DNA of 64,000 nucleotides from Micromonospora olivasterospora (GCF_007830265.1 NZ_VLKE01000001.1:3472001-3536000); one strand, 5' to 3'; shown: positions 15,909 to 24,648, numbered from the stretch's first letter. Notes: generated by a model from the letters alone, not told the origin. Made by a program: numbers and translations.

Positions 15909-16817
15909 TCAGGACTGCGGCAGGATGCCGACGTCCACCTGGATCTCGGCGCCGTCGTGTACCTCGACCAGGGCGCTGAGCCCGTACGGGTAGTAGCCGC
16001 CGACGTAGCTGACGATGTCCGAGTCGCTGGCGTCGTCGCCCAGGTCGGACGTGGTGAACTGGGTGGTGCTGCCGTACGGCAGGAGGACCTTGACCGTGTA
16101 CCGGCCCGGCTTCAGCCGCCCGCCCCAGTACGTCCCGCGGACCGTGTTGGTGTTGATGCCCGGCCAGTCCCACGGCAGCGAGCCCGTCTCCGGCACGACG
16201 GTCAGTCCAATCGTCTTGTCGAGGGCCATCGGCTCTCCGGCGTCGCGCTGGCCGTCCCGGTCGAGGTCGAGCCAGACGTGCCCGGCGACAGCGCCCTCGG
16301 CGACGTAGGTGACGGTGTCCGGGGCGGTGTTGTTCTCCGTCGACGACTCCGGGGTACCGGCGGACGCGGTCGCGGTGAAGGTCAGCGGGCCGGCCGGGGT
16401 GCCGGGCTGCGCCCGCAGCTGCACCCGCACGTTGAGCCCCGGGGTGCCGATGTCCCAGTAGTCACGGGTGCGCTCGACGAACCGGTCGGTCGTCTCCTCC
16501 AGCCGGCAGGCCCAGGCGGGGTCGCCGGCGTCGACGGAGAGGAAGTCGACGGTCGGCGGGAGCGGGAGCCGAACCACGACGTCCTCCGCCGGGCTGCCAC
16601 CCTCGGTCCACACGTACGCCGACACCTCGGACTCCTGGTTCGCCCGCAGCTCGTCGGTGGCGACCACGTCGAGCCCGGAGACGTTCAGGTCGCCCGGGGG
16701 CGGCACGGCGTACGTGAACGTGGTCATGCCGCTGTTGTTGGCCAGCGACCCTTCGGTCGCCGGGGTCGACACCGAGCCGGTCACCGTCCGGGTGTCGCCC
16801 GCCGTGCCGGCCGGCAC
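15909..16817 (-). pseudogene. 5'-truncated surface/secreted protein with DUF11 and SdrD-B-like domains
   Basis: The frame encodes about 302 residues. A DUF11/CARDB-like repeat region (LANNSGMTTFTYAVPPPG, GLDVVATDELRANQESEV) is followed by an SdrD-B-like module (AGHVWLDLDRDGQRDAGEPM), as in cell-surface proteins of actinomycetes. No signal peptide, LPXTG or C-terminal membrane anchor is present. Upstream in the same frame a TAG interrupts what still looks like coding sequence (VTFVSLPTGGTGP before the stop), and a TGA lies a little further up. The gene has therefore lost its 5' end and is probably not exported. It lies in the same accessory patch as the integrase stump. Confidence 0.65.
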
Positions 16818-17002
16818 GGCCGCCTACGGGCCGGTGCCGCCGGTCGGGAGCGACACGAAGGTGACTGCGGGTCACGGCTGCTGTGAGCTGCGGCACCTCT
16901 TCGCCGGCCGGGAATCAGCGCGCCTGATCGGGATTTGAAGCAAGGTGTGACTGCTGAACAGCTCCCCGCCCGGCTCCACCACGACCGGACGGAGACGTCC
17001 CG

Positions 17003-18283
17003 ATGACCGTCACCCAGGATCTCGAAACGCCCGCCGCCCCGCCGACGCCGGGCGACCTGATGAGCCGCCGGCAGCGCCTGCGGCTCGTCCTCGTACTCGG
17101 CTCGCTGATCGCGGTGGGCCCGCTGACCATCGACATGTACCTGCCCGCGCTTCCCGCGATCGTCGCCGACTTCTCCACCACGTCGGCGGCGGTCCAACTG
17201 ACCCTCACCGGCACGCTGGCGGGGCTCGCCATCGGCCAGTTGCTGATCGGCCCGCTCTCCGACGCCGTCGGGCGGCGGGTGCCGCTGATCGCCGGCATCG
17301 CGCTGCACGTCGTGGCGTCGCTGCTCTGCGTCGCCGCGCCGAACATCGCGGTCCTCGGCGCGCTGCGGGTGGTGCAGGGGCTCGGCGTGGCCGCCGCCTC
17401 GGTGGTCGCGATGGCCGTCGTACGCGACCTGTTCAGTGGCGCGGCCTTCGCCAAGCTGCTCTCCCGGCTGCTGCTGGTCATGGGCGCGGCGCCGATCCTC
17501 GCTCCGACCCTCGGCGGCGGGCTGCTGCACTGGACGGACTGGCGCGGGGTGTTCGTCGCCCTGGCCGCGTTCGGCGTGCTGCTCGTCGTGGTCGCCGCGC
17601 TCGGCCTCCCCGAGACGCTGCCGCCGGACCGGCGTCGGCGCGGCGGCGTGGTCGCCACGGCCGCGCTGTACGGCTCGCTGCTGCGCGACCGGACGTTCGT
17701 GGGCCTGGTCCTGGTCGCCGGGCTGGCGATGGCGGCGTTGTTCGCGTATGTGTCGGGGTCGTCGTTCGTCCTGCAGGAGCAGTACGGGCTGGACGAGCAG
17801 CAGTTCGGGTTCGCCTTCGGCGCGGGCGCCGTCGGGCTGATCACCGCGACCCAGTTCAACGTACGGCTGCTGCGCCGCCACTCGCCGCAGCGCATCCTCG
17901 TCGTCGCCCTTGCCGTGGGGACCGCGGCCGGGTTGGTGCTGCTCACCGTCGCCGCGACCGGGCTCGGCGGGCTGCCGAGCCTGCTGGTGTCGCTGTGGGT
18001 GGTGCTCGCGGCGGCCGGCCTGGCCATGCCGAACGCGCCGGCCCTGGCGCTGTCCCGGCACGGCGAGGCGGCCGGCACGGCCTCCGCCCTGCTCGGCGCG
18101 GTGCAGTTCGGCGTCGGCGCGCTGGCCGCCCCGCTGGTGGGCGTGCTCGGCACCGGCGCGGTGGCGATGTCGCTGGTGGTCGCCGGTGGGATGGTGGCCT
18201 CGACCGTGGTCCTGCTCGTCGTCGTGCGGCCGGCCCGGCTCGCGGCGCTGGAGGCGGAACCGGTGGCCGTGGCGGCGCACTGA
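17003..18283 (+). CDS. Bcr/CflA-type MFS drug-resistance transporter
   Basis: A 426-residue protein with about 12 hydrophobic helices. The motif IDMYLPALPAI in helix 1 is characteristic of the Bcr/CflA subfamily (bicyclomycin and other drugs), and the cytoplasmic loop 2-3 motif GPLSDAVGRRVPL is the MFS signature A. The pump should use proton motive force to export small hydrophobic compounds; the substrate is unknown. The ATG at 17003 has a GACGTCCCG leader and only a weak ribosome site. A strong terminator hairpin follows. No regulator is adjacent. Confidence 0.88.
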   Translation: MTVTQDLETPAAPPTPGDLMSRRQRLRLVLVLGSLIAVGPLTIDMYLPALPAIVADFSTTSAAVQLTLTGTLAGLAIGQLLIGPLSDAVGRRVPLIAGIALHVVASLLCVAAPNIAVLGALRVVQGLGVAAASVVAMAVVRDLFSGAAFAKLLSRLLLVMGAAPILAPTLGGGLLHWTDWRGVFVALAAFGVLLVVVAALGLPETLPPDRRRRGGVVATAALYGSLLRDRTFVGLVLVAGLAMAALFAYVSGSSFVLQEQYGLDEQQFGFAFGAGAVGLITATQFNVRLLRRHSPQRILVVALAVGTAAGLVLLTVAATGLGGLPSLLVSLWVVLAAAGLAMPNAPALALSRHGEAAGTASALLGAVQFGVGALAAPLVGVLGTGAVAMSLVVAGGMVASTVVLLVVVRPARLAALEAEPVAVAAH

Positions 18284-18300
18284 CCAGCCGGTGAGACGAC

Positions 18301-18333
18301 GCGGGGCCGACCGGTGTGCCCGGTCGGCCCCGC
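18301..18333. terminator. Strong GC hairpin between convergent genes
   Basis: A 14-base perfect stem, GCGGGGCCGACCGG with CCGGTCGGCCCCGC, encloses a TGTGC loop, between the MFS gene and the convergent DUF4352 gene. It should terminate transcription from both sides. Confidence 0.8.
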
Positions 18334-18351
18334 GTGTGTGTTCCGCGCCGG

Positions 18352-19263
18352 TTACGGCTTCCAGGAACCGGCGGTCTCCAGCTTGTGCCGGTACTCCAGC
18401 ACGCCGTTCTTGTCGGCCACGTCGAAGGTCACCACGCCGGTGCGCTTGCTGCCCTCCCGCAGGCTCACGCCGGAGTCGAGCAGGTCGCCGCAGCCGGCGA
18501 GCGCGCCCGCGATCCCGTTCGCGGTGGTGCCGTCGGCGGCCACCCACTGGAAGTAGAACGGGTTGATCGACATGTTGCCCTTCGTCACCGTCGCGGTGAC
18601 CTCGGCCGTGAGGTAGAGCCCCTTGTCGGGCTCCGGCGAGTACGACTTGCAGCCCTTGGTCGTGGTGCGGAACCGCAGCACCGTGATCTCCAGGGTGCCG
18701 TCGTCGTCGGTGATGACGAGCGTGTCGCCCGCCGCCATGTTGAACGTCTCGCCGCTGGCCGGAGAGGACGACGAGGACTTCGGGGTGGGCCGGTCGCTGG
18801 GCGCGGTGGTCACCGTGGGCAGGGTGATGTCCCGCTTGGCCTCCTCCGCCGCGTCGCTGGCCCCCTTGACCAGCGCCACGACGCCGCCGATGCAGCAGAG
18901 CAGCGCGAGCACGGCCGCGACGACGGCGATGATGATGATGGGCTTCTTGTTGCTCTTCGGCGGCTGCGCCGGCCCAGGCGGGAAGCCGGGCGCCCCCGCC
19001 GGGTACGGGGCCCCGGAGGTGGGCGGGTACGGCGACCCGGACACCGGAGGTTGGTACGGCGACCCGGACACGGGCGGCTGCTGCGGGTACGGCGGCCCGG
19101 GGGCCGGCGGCGGGTAGGGGGATCCGGAGACGGGCGGCTGCGGCACGGCCGGCGGCGGGTAGCCGCCCTGCTCGGCCGGGTACTGCGGCATCGGTGCCGT
19201 TGGCGGCTCCTGGTTCGGCTGGTAGGGATCCTGCGGCCCGTATGGGGGCTGGGGGTGGCTCAC
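18352..19263 (-). CDS. DUF4352-like membrane-anchored extracytoplasmic protein
   Basis: A 303-residue protein. Residues 1-105 are a Pro/Tyr/Gly/Gln-rich cytoplasmic tail with repeated PPVSGSPY units. A single transmembrane helix follows (KKPIIIIAVVAAVLALLCCIGGVVAL), then a Ser-rich linker and an extracytoplasmic beta-domain with GDTLVITDDDGTLEITVLRF, GLYLTAEVTATV and NPFYFQWVAADG, typical of DUF4352. Two cysteines in the last domain may form a disulfide. The family is uncharacterised, with an immunoprotective-like fold. The GTG at 19263 follows GAGGAG. Confidence 0.72.
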   Translation of the reverse strand: MSHPQPPYGPQDPYQPNQEPPTAPMPQYPAEQGGYPPPAVPQPPVSGSPYPPPAPGPPYPQQPPVSGSPYQPPVSGSPYPPTSGAPYPAGAPGFPPGPAQPPKSNKKPIIIIAVVAAVLALLCCIGGVVALVKGASDAAEEAKRDITLPTVTTAPSDRPTPKSSSSSPASGETFNMAAGDTLVITDDDGTLEITVLRFRTTTKGCKSYSPEPDKGLYLTAEVTATVTKGNMSINPFYFQWVAADGTTANGIAGALAGCGDLLDSGVSLREGSKRTGVVTFDVADKNGVLEYRHKLETAGSWKP

Positions 19264-19341
19264 CGTACTCCTCGGCACCTCATGGCGATCTGAAACGCTG
19301 ACGTTAGCGGCCCCCGCCGACTCGCGCGGCACCGCACCGTC

Positions 19342-19998
19342 TCAGCGCGGTAACAGGACAGCGGCCGTGCGGACCAGGTCGGCGTCCACCGCGAAGCGGC
19401 CGGTGACCGTCGCGGGCGGGTCCGGCACCGGGGCGGCGTCCAGCCGGGCGGGGGTGATCCGCGCGGTGAACAGGCCGGAGTCGGGGTCGAGGGTGACCCG
19501 GGCGTCGTGGAAGTCCAGCCAGGTGCGGACGACCGGGTGCCAGACCTTGTAGACGGTCTCCTTCGCGCTGAACAGCACCACCGGCCACGGGACGCCGCCC
19601 GGCAGGCGCGCGACGTCGTCCCACTCCTCGGGCAGGCCGATCAGCCGGCGTACCCCGGCGTTGAGGTCCCTGTGCCGCTCGGCGTCCATGCCGACCGAGC
19701 GGACCTCGCCGGCGCGGGCGACCGCCGCGGCGCAGTAGCCGCGGGTGTGGGTGATGGTGCCGACCAGCCCGGCCGGCCAGACCGGGGAGCGGTCGGGCGC
19801 CGAGGGCACCGCGGCCTCTGGGACGCCGAGCCGGGCGAGCGCCCGCCGGGCGCAGACCCGGCCGGCGGTGAAGTCCCGGCGGCGGCTCTCCACGGCCCGC
19901 TCGCCGAGGCAGGCCCGCTCGGCGGGCAGCAGCTCGCCGGACCAGTCGGTTGCGTCGGCCACGGCCACGGCTACCTCGGGCGGCAGCAGGTCACGCAC
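19342..19998 (-). CDS. 4'-phosphopantetheinyl transferase (EntD/Sfp type)
   Basis: A 218-residue phosphopantetheinyl transferase that activates carrier proteins of polyketide, nonribosomal peptide or siderophore systems using CoA. The magnesium-binding motif SVGMDAERHRD (about residues 110-120) and the helix motif FSAKETVYKVWHP (about 155-167) are intact, as is the N-terminal RRRDFTAGRVCARRAL. The EntD-like length suggests siderophore or general use. No carrier-protein genes occur in the window. The GTG at 19998 overlaps by eight bases the end of a short upstream frame. It converges on no close neighbour; the DUF4352 start lies 78 bases away on the same strand. Confidence 0.9.
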   Translation of the reverse strand: MRDLLPPEVAVAVADATDWSGELLPAERACLGERAVESRRRDFTAGRVCARRALARLGVPEAAVPSAPDRSPVWPAGLVGTITHTRGYCAAAVARAGEVRSVGMDAERHRDLNAGVRRLIGLPEEWDDVARLPGGVPWPVVLFSAKETVYKVWHPVVRTWLDFHDARVTLDPDSGLFTARITPARLDAAPVPDPPATVTGRFAVDADLVRTAAVLLPR

Positions 19999-20164
19999 GG
20001 CCGCCCCCGGCGAGCAGCGAGCACACCCCGTCGCGTGCGGCGGGGAGTCGGCCGGTCGGCGTGGGCGGCACCTCCGGCCGGAGCCGGACGCCCGGCCGGC
20101 GCAGCGGGTGGTGGCCGACACGCCAGGCCGGCACCCGCGCGATCGTCAGCTCCGGGACGTTCAT
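19991..20164 (-). CDS. Possible 57-residue upstream gene coupled to the PPTase
   Basis: A short frame starting at an ATG (20164) encodes a 57-residue Pro/Arg-rich peptide (MNVPELTIARVPAWRVGHHP and on) whose stop overlaps the PPTase start by eight bases. It has a good codon pattern but no recognised domain. It could be a leader peptide, a small partner, or the end of a decayed upstream gene. Confidence 0.35.
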   Translation of the reverse strand: MNVPELTIARVPAWRVGHHPLRRPGVRLRPEVPPTPTGRLPAARDGVCSLLAGGGRA

Positions 20165-20356
20165 CCGTGCGAACGTACCCCATGCGGGTGACGCCGCAGG
20201 GCCGCCGACGCCGTACCCGGTACCCGGCGCGCGACCGGACGACCATCGCCCGCGGCCCCGTCCGGGCCCCGGCGGCCGCCCCGTGAGCCCCGGGGGGCGG
20301 CCACCCGGCGCCCTCGCGGACGACGGCGCCGGGCATCGGACGACGGCGCGGGCGTC

Positions 20357-20440
20357 GGGCGGCGGCCGCCCCCGCTCAGCGGCGGCGCGGGCGGCGGGCG
20401 GCGGCCGCCCCGCTCAGCGGCGGCGCGGGCGGCGGGTGAG
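20357..20440. repeat. Imperfect tandem repeat covering the 3' end of a gene
   Basis: A unit of about 38-40 bases containing GGCGGCCGCCCC, GCTCAGCGGCGGCGCGGGC occurs twice head to tail. One copy carries the stop codon and last Arg-rich codons of the 20414-21199 gene and the other lies just outside it. It reads as a small tandem duplication of the gene's tail. Confidence 0.5.
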
Positions 20441-21199
20441 GGCGAAACCGACCACGCCGGCCACCGCGGCGAGCACGCCGCCGGCCGTGGTCCAGACCCA
20501 GCGCGAGGACGGTTCGGGCAGCCAGCCGGTGAGGCCGTCGCCCTCGTCCTCGTCGGCCGGTGCCGCCGCCGGCTCCCCGGTCAGGACCGTGCCGGCCTTC
20601 GTGTTCGGCACCAGCGGCGCCTTCAGCTCGCCGTCGTCGGGGGCGTCGCCGTCGCCGACGGTGGAGACCAGCAGGTCCACGTCGATCGGCAGGCCGAGGT
20701 CCGGCTCCGGCAGGTCGACCACGGAGAGCCGGAGGTAGTACGTGCCGGGCAGCGGGTCGCCCGACCAGGGCTCCGCCCACGAGCGCACCTGGCGCAGCGT
20801 GCAGCCGAGCGCCACGCCGGCGGCCGACCCCGCCGCCGTCGGGGTCTGCGCCCCGGCCGTGCAGGCCTGCCGGCGGCGCAGGCCGTCGAAGACGTCGATC
20901 GTCCAGGTCGAGGCGCCGCTGCGGCTCTTGGGGAAGCCGACGGTGGCGGTGATCTCGTGGATCTGACCGGCCGTCGCCGGGAACGACCAGTAGAGGTGGT
21001 CGCCGGTCGAGGCCCCGACCCGGACCGGCTGGCCGGCGGTGATCGGCGTGGCGGTCAGGAACGAGGTGCCCGCCTTGGTCACCGTGGCGGCGCCGGGGGA
21101 GGGGGTGGGCCCCGCGGTCGCGGCGAGGGCGGGGGCCGCCGGCAGCGTCAGGGCGGCGGCGGCCAGCGCCGCTCCGGCCCGGAACATGCGGGTACGCAT
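20414..21199 (-). CDS. Secreted/membrane-anchored beta-domain protein, partner of VWA protein
   Basis: A 261-residue protein with a signal peptide (FRAGAALAAAALTLPAAPALA, cleaved near residue 26), an extracellular beta-rich domain (LTATPITAGQPVRVGASTGD, LYWSFPATAGQIHEITATVG), and a C-terminal helix (about 234-252) ending in an Arg-rich tail, so it is a type I membrane protein. Four cysteines in the middle may form disulfides. It starts two bases after the stop of the VWA gene (TGAGGATG), so the two are co-translated. Its domain resembles the second half of the VWA protein in style (PPC-like). Function unknown. Confidence 0.7.
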   Translation of the reverse strand: MRTRMFRAGAALAAAALTLPAAPALAATAGPTPSPGAATVTKAGTSFLTATPITAGQPVRVGASTGDHLYWSFPATAGQIHEITATVGFPKSRSGASTWTIDVFDGLRRRQACTAGAQTPTAAGSAAGVALGCTLRQVRSWAEPWSGDPLPGTYYLRLSVVDLPEPDLGLPIDVDLLVSTVGDGDAPDDGELKAPLVPNTKAGTVLTGEPAAAPADEDEGDGLTGWLPEPSSRWVWTTAGGVLAAVAGVVGFALTRRPRRR

Positions 21200-21201
21200 C
21201 C

Positions 21202-22521
21202 TCAGTTCTCCCTCCAGGTGGCGACCCACCAGCGGGTGAGCAGGCCGGCAAGAAGCCCGGTGACCAGGCCGGCCAGGGTCAGCAGGAGCAGCAGGATCCA
21301 GCCCCGGCCGAGGTCCGGCCCGGCGGGGGGCGGCGACGAGGCGACCACGTCGACGGTCAGCTCGACGGGCATGCCGGGGGTGGCCCGGGTGCCGGGGCGG
21401 GGCGCGAACGCGTTGCTGACCACCAGGCAGACCATGGTCGGCGTGGCGTCGGCGGTGCTGGGCGCCGGGCTCGGGGTCTCGCCGTCGTCGGTGTCCTCGT
21501 CGTCCCGGTCGGCGGCGGCGGACCAGCGCAGGCCGGCCGAGACGACGTCGGTCCGGCCGCTGCCGGCGTCCACGCCCCGGACCAGCTCCCGGCCGTCCGG
21601 CGCGGTGGCCCGCAGCAGCACCCCGTAGTCGGGGTTGACCGGGCGGTCCAGCGCGATGCTCACCGAGGCGCGCAGCTCCTCGCCGGGGCGTACGGGGACC
21701 CGGTACCAGCGGTGCTCGGAGAACTGCTCCCGGTCGGTGTAGACGCCGGGGGCGAGCAGCGGCGCGTCGGGGCAGCGGGGAGTGCCGCCCACCACGGTCG
21801 GGGCGGCGGTGTAGGTGTCCCGGGCGCGGTCCACCAGCTGCTTGATCCGGTCGGTCAGCTCGTCCGCGCTCTGCGCGGCCGTGTACGTGCCGCCCGTCGC
21901 GTTGGCGATGCAGACCAGCTGCCGGCGTACCTTCTCGTCCGGGGCGAGGCCGAGGGTGTCCACCACCAGCTTGGTGCCCTGCGCGGCCAGCTCCCGGGCC
22001 ACCTCGCACGGGTCCGGCGGGGCGCAGGTGTCCTCCCCGTCGGTGATCAGCACGATCCGGCGCGCGGTGGCGCCCGTGCCCAGGTCCTGAGCGGCCGAGC
22101 GGAGCGCCAACCCGACGGGCGTGAAGCCGGTGGGCCGCAGCGTCGCCACGGCCGCCTTCGCCTGGGTGCGGTCGACCCGGCCGACCGGCACGATCTGCTG
22201 GGTGTCCTGGCAGCCGACCGTCTTGTCCTTGCCGCGGTAGGTGGCGCCGAGCACCCGGATGCCGAGCTGCGTCTCGTCGGGCAGGGCGTCCACGACCTCG
22301 TTGAAGGCCTGCTGGGCCACCGAGATCCGGCTGCGCCCGTCGATGTCCCGGGCCCGCATCGAGCCGCTGACGTCCAGCACCAGCTCGACGCGGGGCGGCT
22401 CCGTGGGGCTCTCCCCTTCGGCCCGCGCGGGCGCGGGCCCGCCCAGCAGGACCGGGCCGAGCAGGACGGCCGCCGCCAGCAGTCCACGGAGGACGGCTGT
22501 CGGTCGTCTCTTGTCGATCAT
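21202..22521 (-). CDS. Secreted VWA-domain protein with C-terminal membrane anchor
   Basis: A 439-residue protein. A signal peptide (VLRGLLAAAVLLGPVLLGG) leads to a von Willebrand A domain with an intact metal-ion-dependent adhesion site: DVSGSM near residue 50, a Thr in FTPVG, and ITDGED near residue 150. A PPC-like beta-domain follows (WYRVPVRPGEELRASVSIAL), then a Pro/Thr/Asp linker and a transmembrane helix near the C-terminus (GWILLLLLTLAGLVTGLLAGL). It should sit on the outer face of the membrane and bind a protein partner through Mg2+. The ATG at 22521 starts the signal peptide. It forms a tight two-gene operon with the next gene. Confidence 0.8.
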   Translation of the reverse strand: MIDKRRPTAVLRGLLAAAVLLGPVLLGGPAPARAEGESPTEPPRVELVLDVSGSMRARDIDGRSRISVAQQAFNEVVDALPDETQLGIRVLGATYRGKDKTVGCQDTQQIVPVGRVDRTQAKAAVATLRPTGFTPVGLALRSAAQDLGTGATARRIVLITDGEDTCAPPDPCEVARELAAQGTKLVVDTLGLAPDEKVRRQLVCIANATGGTYTAAQSADELTDRIKQLVDRARDTYTAAPTVVGGTPRCPDAPLLAPGVYTDREQFSEHRWYRVPVRPGEELRASVSIALDRPVNPDYGVLLRATAPDGRELVRGVDAGSGRTDVVSAGLRWSAAADRDDEDTDDGETPSPAPSTADATPTMVCLVVSNAFAPRPGTRATPGMPVELTVDVVASSPPPAGPDLGRGWILLLLLTLAGLVTGLLAGLLTRWWVATWREN

Positions 22522-22947
22522 CGGGCGAAGTGTAGTGAGATCCACTTTGGAGGCTCGTCCGGGCCCGGCCGGCAACGTCCTGATGTGACCGCCGGAAATC
22601 GTCCGGCGGGGTCGGGGCCGCCGTCCCGCCGGTCCTGGCTGGTGGCGGTCTCGTGAGGGTTTCCGGCGGGTGACTGTCAGTCGGCTTTCGGACGTTCGGT
22701 GCTCGGGGAGGCGATTTGGGTCGGAAATCTGACTCGATGCCACCCGTTGTGCCGGTGGTGCAAGCTGGTTAAGCTTTCATTGCGCGCCCCAATCGCCCGC
22801 TTCCCCCGTGGCAGGCGATCGGGGCGCGCGTCTATGTGCGCGAGAGTCCCGTCAGGTGGACTCTCCGGTCCACCCGCGAGCGCCCCGCTCCTCCCACACG
22901 CCGCGCCCGCCGCCCGACCGCCGCCCGACCGCCGCCCGCTGCCGGGC
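22522..22947. other. 426-base intergenic region with a strong hairpin
   Basis: No protein gene is supported here. The first part should hold the promoter of the VWA operon. The middle is less GC-rich (AATCTGACTCGATG, GGTTAAGCTTTCATT) and leads into the hairpin at 22782-22829. The last part downstream of the pmt stop is low-complexity CCGCCCGACCG sequence. Confidence 0.6.
22700..22832 (+). ncRNA. Candidate structured RNA ending in a long hairpin
   Basis: GCGCGCCCCAATCGCC (22782-22797) pairs with GGCGATCGGGGCGCGC (22814-22829) over 16 bases with one mismatch, around a loop holding a CCCCC tract. A second smaller stem (CCACC to GGTGG, 22740-22758) lies upstream. C-rich loops recall the actinobacterial 6C RNA, but the first loop lacks the C-tract, so the match is tentative. 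It could equally be a terminator. Confidence 0.35.
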
Positions 22948-24648
22948 TCAGATCCAGCGGCCGTCCAGCCACATCCGGGCCGACCAGTCGGCGTACGGCA
23001 GCAGTTGGCCGACGAAGATCGGGTAGAAGTACGCGAAGCACACGGCGACCAGCAGCACGTACGCGCCCGCCACGAGGCCGCCGATCAGCCGCCGCTCGGC
23101 GGCGTCCTCGTCCGGTTCGGCGGGCCCGGTCCCCCCGCCCCTGGCCGGCGAGGCGATCACGCCGAGCACGTAGACCACCGCGAGGACGAGGAACGGCAGG
23201 GCCGGCGCCGCGTAGAAGGAGAACATCGTCCGGCCGTCGAGGGCGAACCAGAACCAGGGCAGCAGGCCGGCGGCCACGGTCAGCAGGATCGCACCGGCCC
23301 GCCAGTCCCGCCGGGCCGCGCCGAGCCAGGCCGTCGCGGCCAGCGCCGGCAGGAACGACCACCACAGCAGCGGCGTGCCGAGCAGCAGGATCTCCGAGGC
23401 GCAGCTCGGCGCCCCGCAGGCGCCCTCGCCCGACCAGTAGAAGGCCACCGGCCGCCCGAGCAGCAGCCACTGCCACGGCCAGGACTGGTACTTGTGCGGG
23501 TCGTCGAGCTGCTTGTGGAAGCCGTACGCCGCCTTGTGGTACTCCCACAGGTTGTTGAGCGCCCCGACGACCGGGGTGTCGCTGAGCGCCGGCGTGTTGG
23601 GGTAGTTGGCGGCCAGGCGGTAGTAGCCGTCGTCGCTCAGCAGCCAGCCCGACCAGGTGGCGACGTAGGTGACGACCATCAGCACCCCGGCCAGGGCCAG
23701 CCACGGCAGCGCGTGGAGCAGGGCGCCCAGCCACGGCCGGCGCGCCCCGGCGGAACGGCGGACGCCGACCTCCCACAGCAGCACCAGCAGCGCGAAGGCG
23801 GGGACGAAGTACAGCGCACTCCACTTCACCGCGCACGCGCAGCCGAGCAGCACCCCGGCGGCCAGCCGCCACCAGGGCCAGTTCCGCCAGCCGCCGGCGG
23901 GCCGGCCGGCGCGGCCGGGCCGGGTGGGATCGAGACCCGCCTCCAGCGCCCGGGCCCACCGCCGACGCCGGGCGTCCCGGTCGAGGACCAGGGCGCCGAA
24001 CGCCGCCAGCACGAACAACAGCAGGAAGATGTCGAGCAGGGCGGTGCGCGAGAGCACCAGGTGGAAGCCGTCCAGGGCGAGCAGCAGGCCGGCGGCGCAG
24101 CCGAGCGCGGTGGACCGGAACAACCGGCGGCCCATGCGTACCAGCAGCAGGACCGACAGGACGCCGGCCACGGCGGCCGAGACGCGCCAGCCGAACTCGG
24201 GGGCGGTGGTCGTCAGGTGCCCCGGGACGGAGATCTTCGACTCCGCGTCCTGGTAGCCGAAGGCCCACTCGCCGAGCCCGATCAGCCACTTGCCCAGCGG
24301 CGGATGCACCACGTACGAGGGGCCGTTGTCCTTGTAGTTCCACTCGACGCCCTTGTCGACCAGCCCCCAGGCGTCCCGGGCGTAGTAGATCTCGTCGAAG
24401 ATCTTGCCCTTCGGACCGCTCAGGCCCACCAGCCGCAGGATCGCCGCGATGGCCACCACGACGGCGGTGGCCAGCCAGGAGTTGACGTCGAGGCGGGCGT
24501 CGACGGTGGCGAACCGCCTCCGTACGACGGCGGGAACGCCGCCGCCGGTCGGGGAGGCCTCGGCCACACCGGCCGCGCCGGCCGGCCCGGCCTGCTCCGA
24601 CTCCGCGCGGCCGGCGCTGGCGCTCTGCGCTGTCGACGCACTCTTCAC
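22948..24648 (-). CDS. pmt: Protein O-mannosyltransferase (GT39)
   Basis: A 566-residue polytopic membrane enzyme that transfers mannose from polyprenyl-phosphate-mannose to secreted proteins during Sec export. The first extracytoplasmic loop carries KIFDEIYYARDAWGL with the catalytic Asp-Glu pair, then HPPLGKWLIGLGEW, the hallmark of actinobacterial Pmt (M. tuberculosis Rv1002c). About ten hydrophobic helices are seen, and the C-terminus ends PIFVGQLLPYADWSARMWL. The GTG at 24648 gives a 50-residue cytoplasmic N-tail; alternatives upstream are less coding-like. It is divergent from metG with 230 bases between starts. Confidence 0.92.
   Translation of the reverse strand: MKSASTAQSASAGRAESEQAGPAGAAGVAEASPTGGGVPAVVRRRFATVDARLDVNSWLATAVVVAIAAILRLVGLSGPKGKIFDEIYYARDAWGLVDKGVEWNYKDNGPSYVVHPPLGKWLIGLGEWAFGYQDAESKISVPGHLTTTAPEFGWRVSAAVAGVLSVLLLVRMGRRLFRSTALGCAAGLLLALDGFHLVLSRTALLDIFLLLFVLAAFGALVLDRDARRRRWARALEAGLDPTRPGRAGRPAGGWRNWPWWRLAAGVLLGCACAVKWSALYFVPAFALLVLLWEVGVRRSAGARRPWLGALLHALPWLALAGVLMVVTYVATWSGWLLSDDGYYRLAANYPNTPALSDTPVVGALNNLWEYHKAAYGFHKQLDDPHKYQSWPWQWLLLGRPVAFYWSGEGACGAPSCASEILLLGTPLLWWSFLPALAATAWLGAARRDWRAGAILLTVAAGLLPWFWFALDGRTMFSFYAAPALPFLVLAVVYVLGVIASPARGGGTGPAEPDEDAAERRLIGGLVAGAYVLLVAVCFAYFYPIFVGQLLPYADWSARMWLDGRWI

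Noticed and set aside
19342..19998. A secondary-metabolite cluster around the phosphopantetheinyl transferase
   Set aside because: No ketosynthase, adenylation, condensation or carrier-protein gene is present anywhere in the window.
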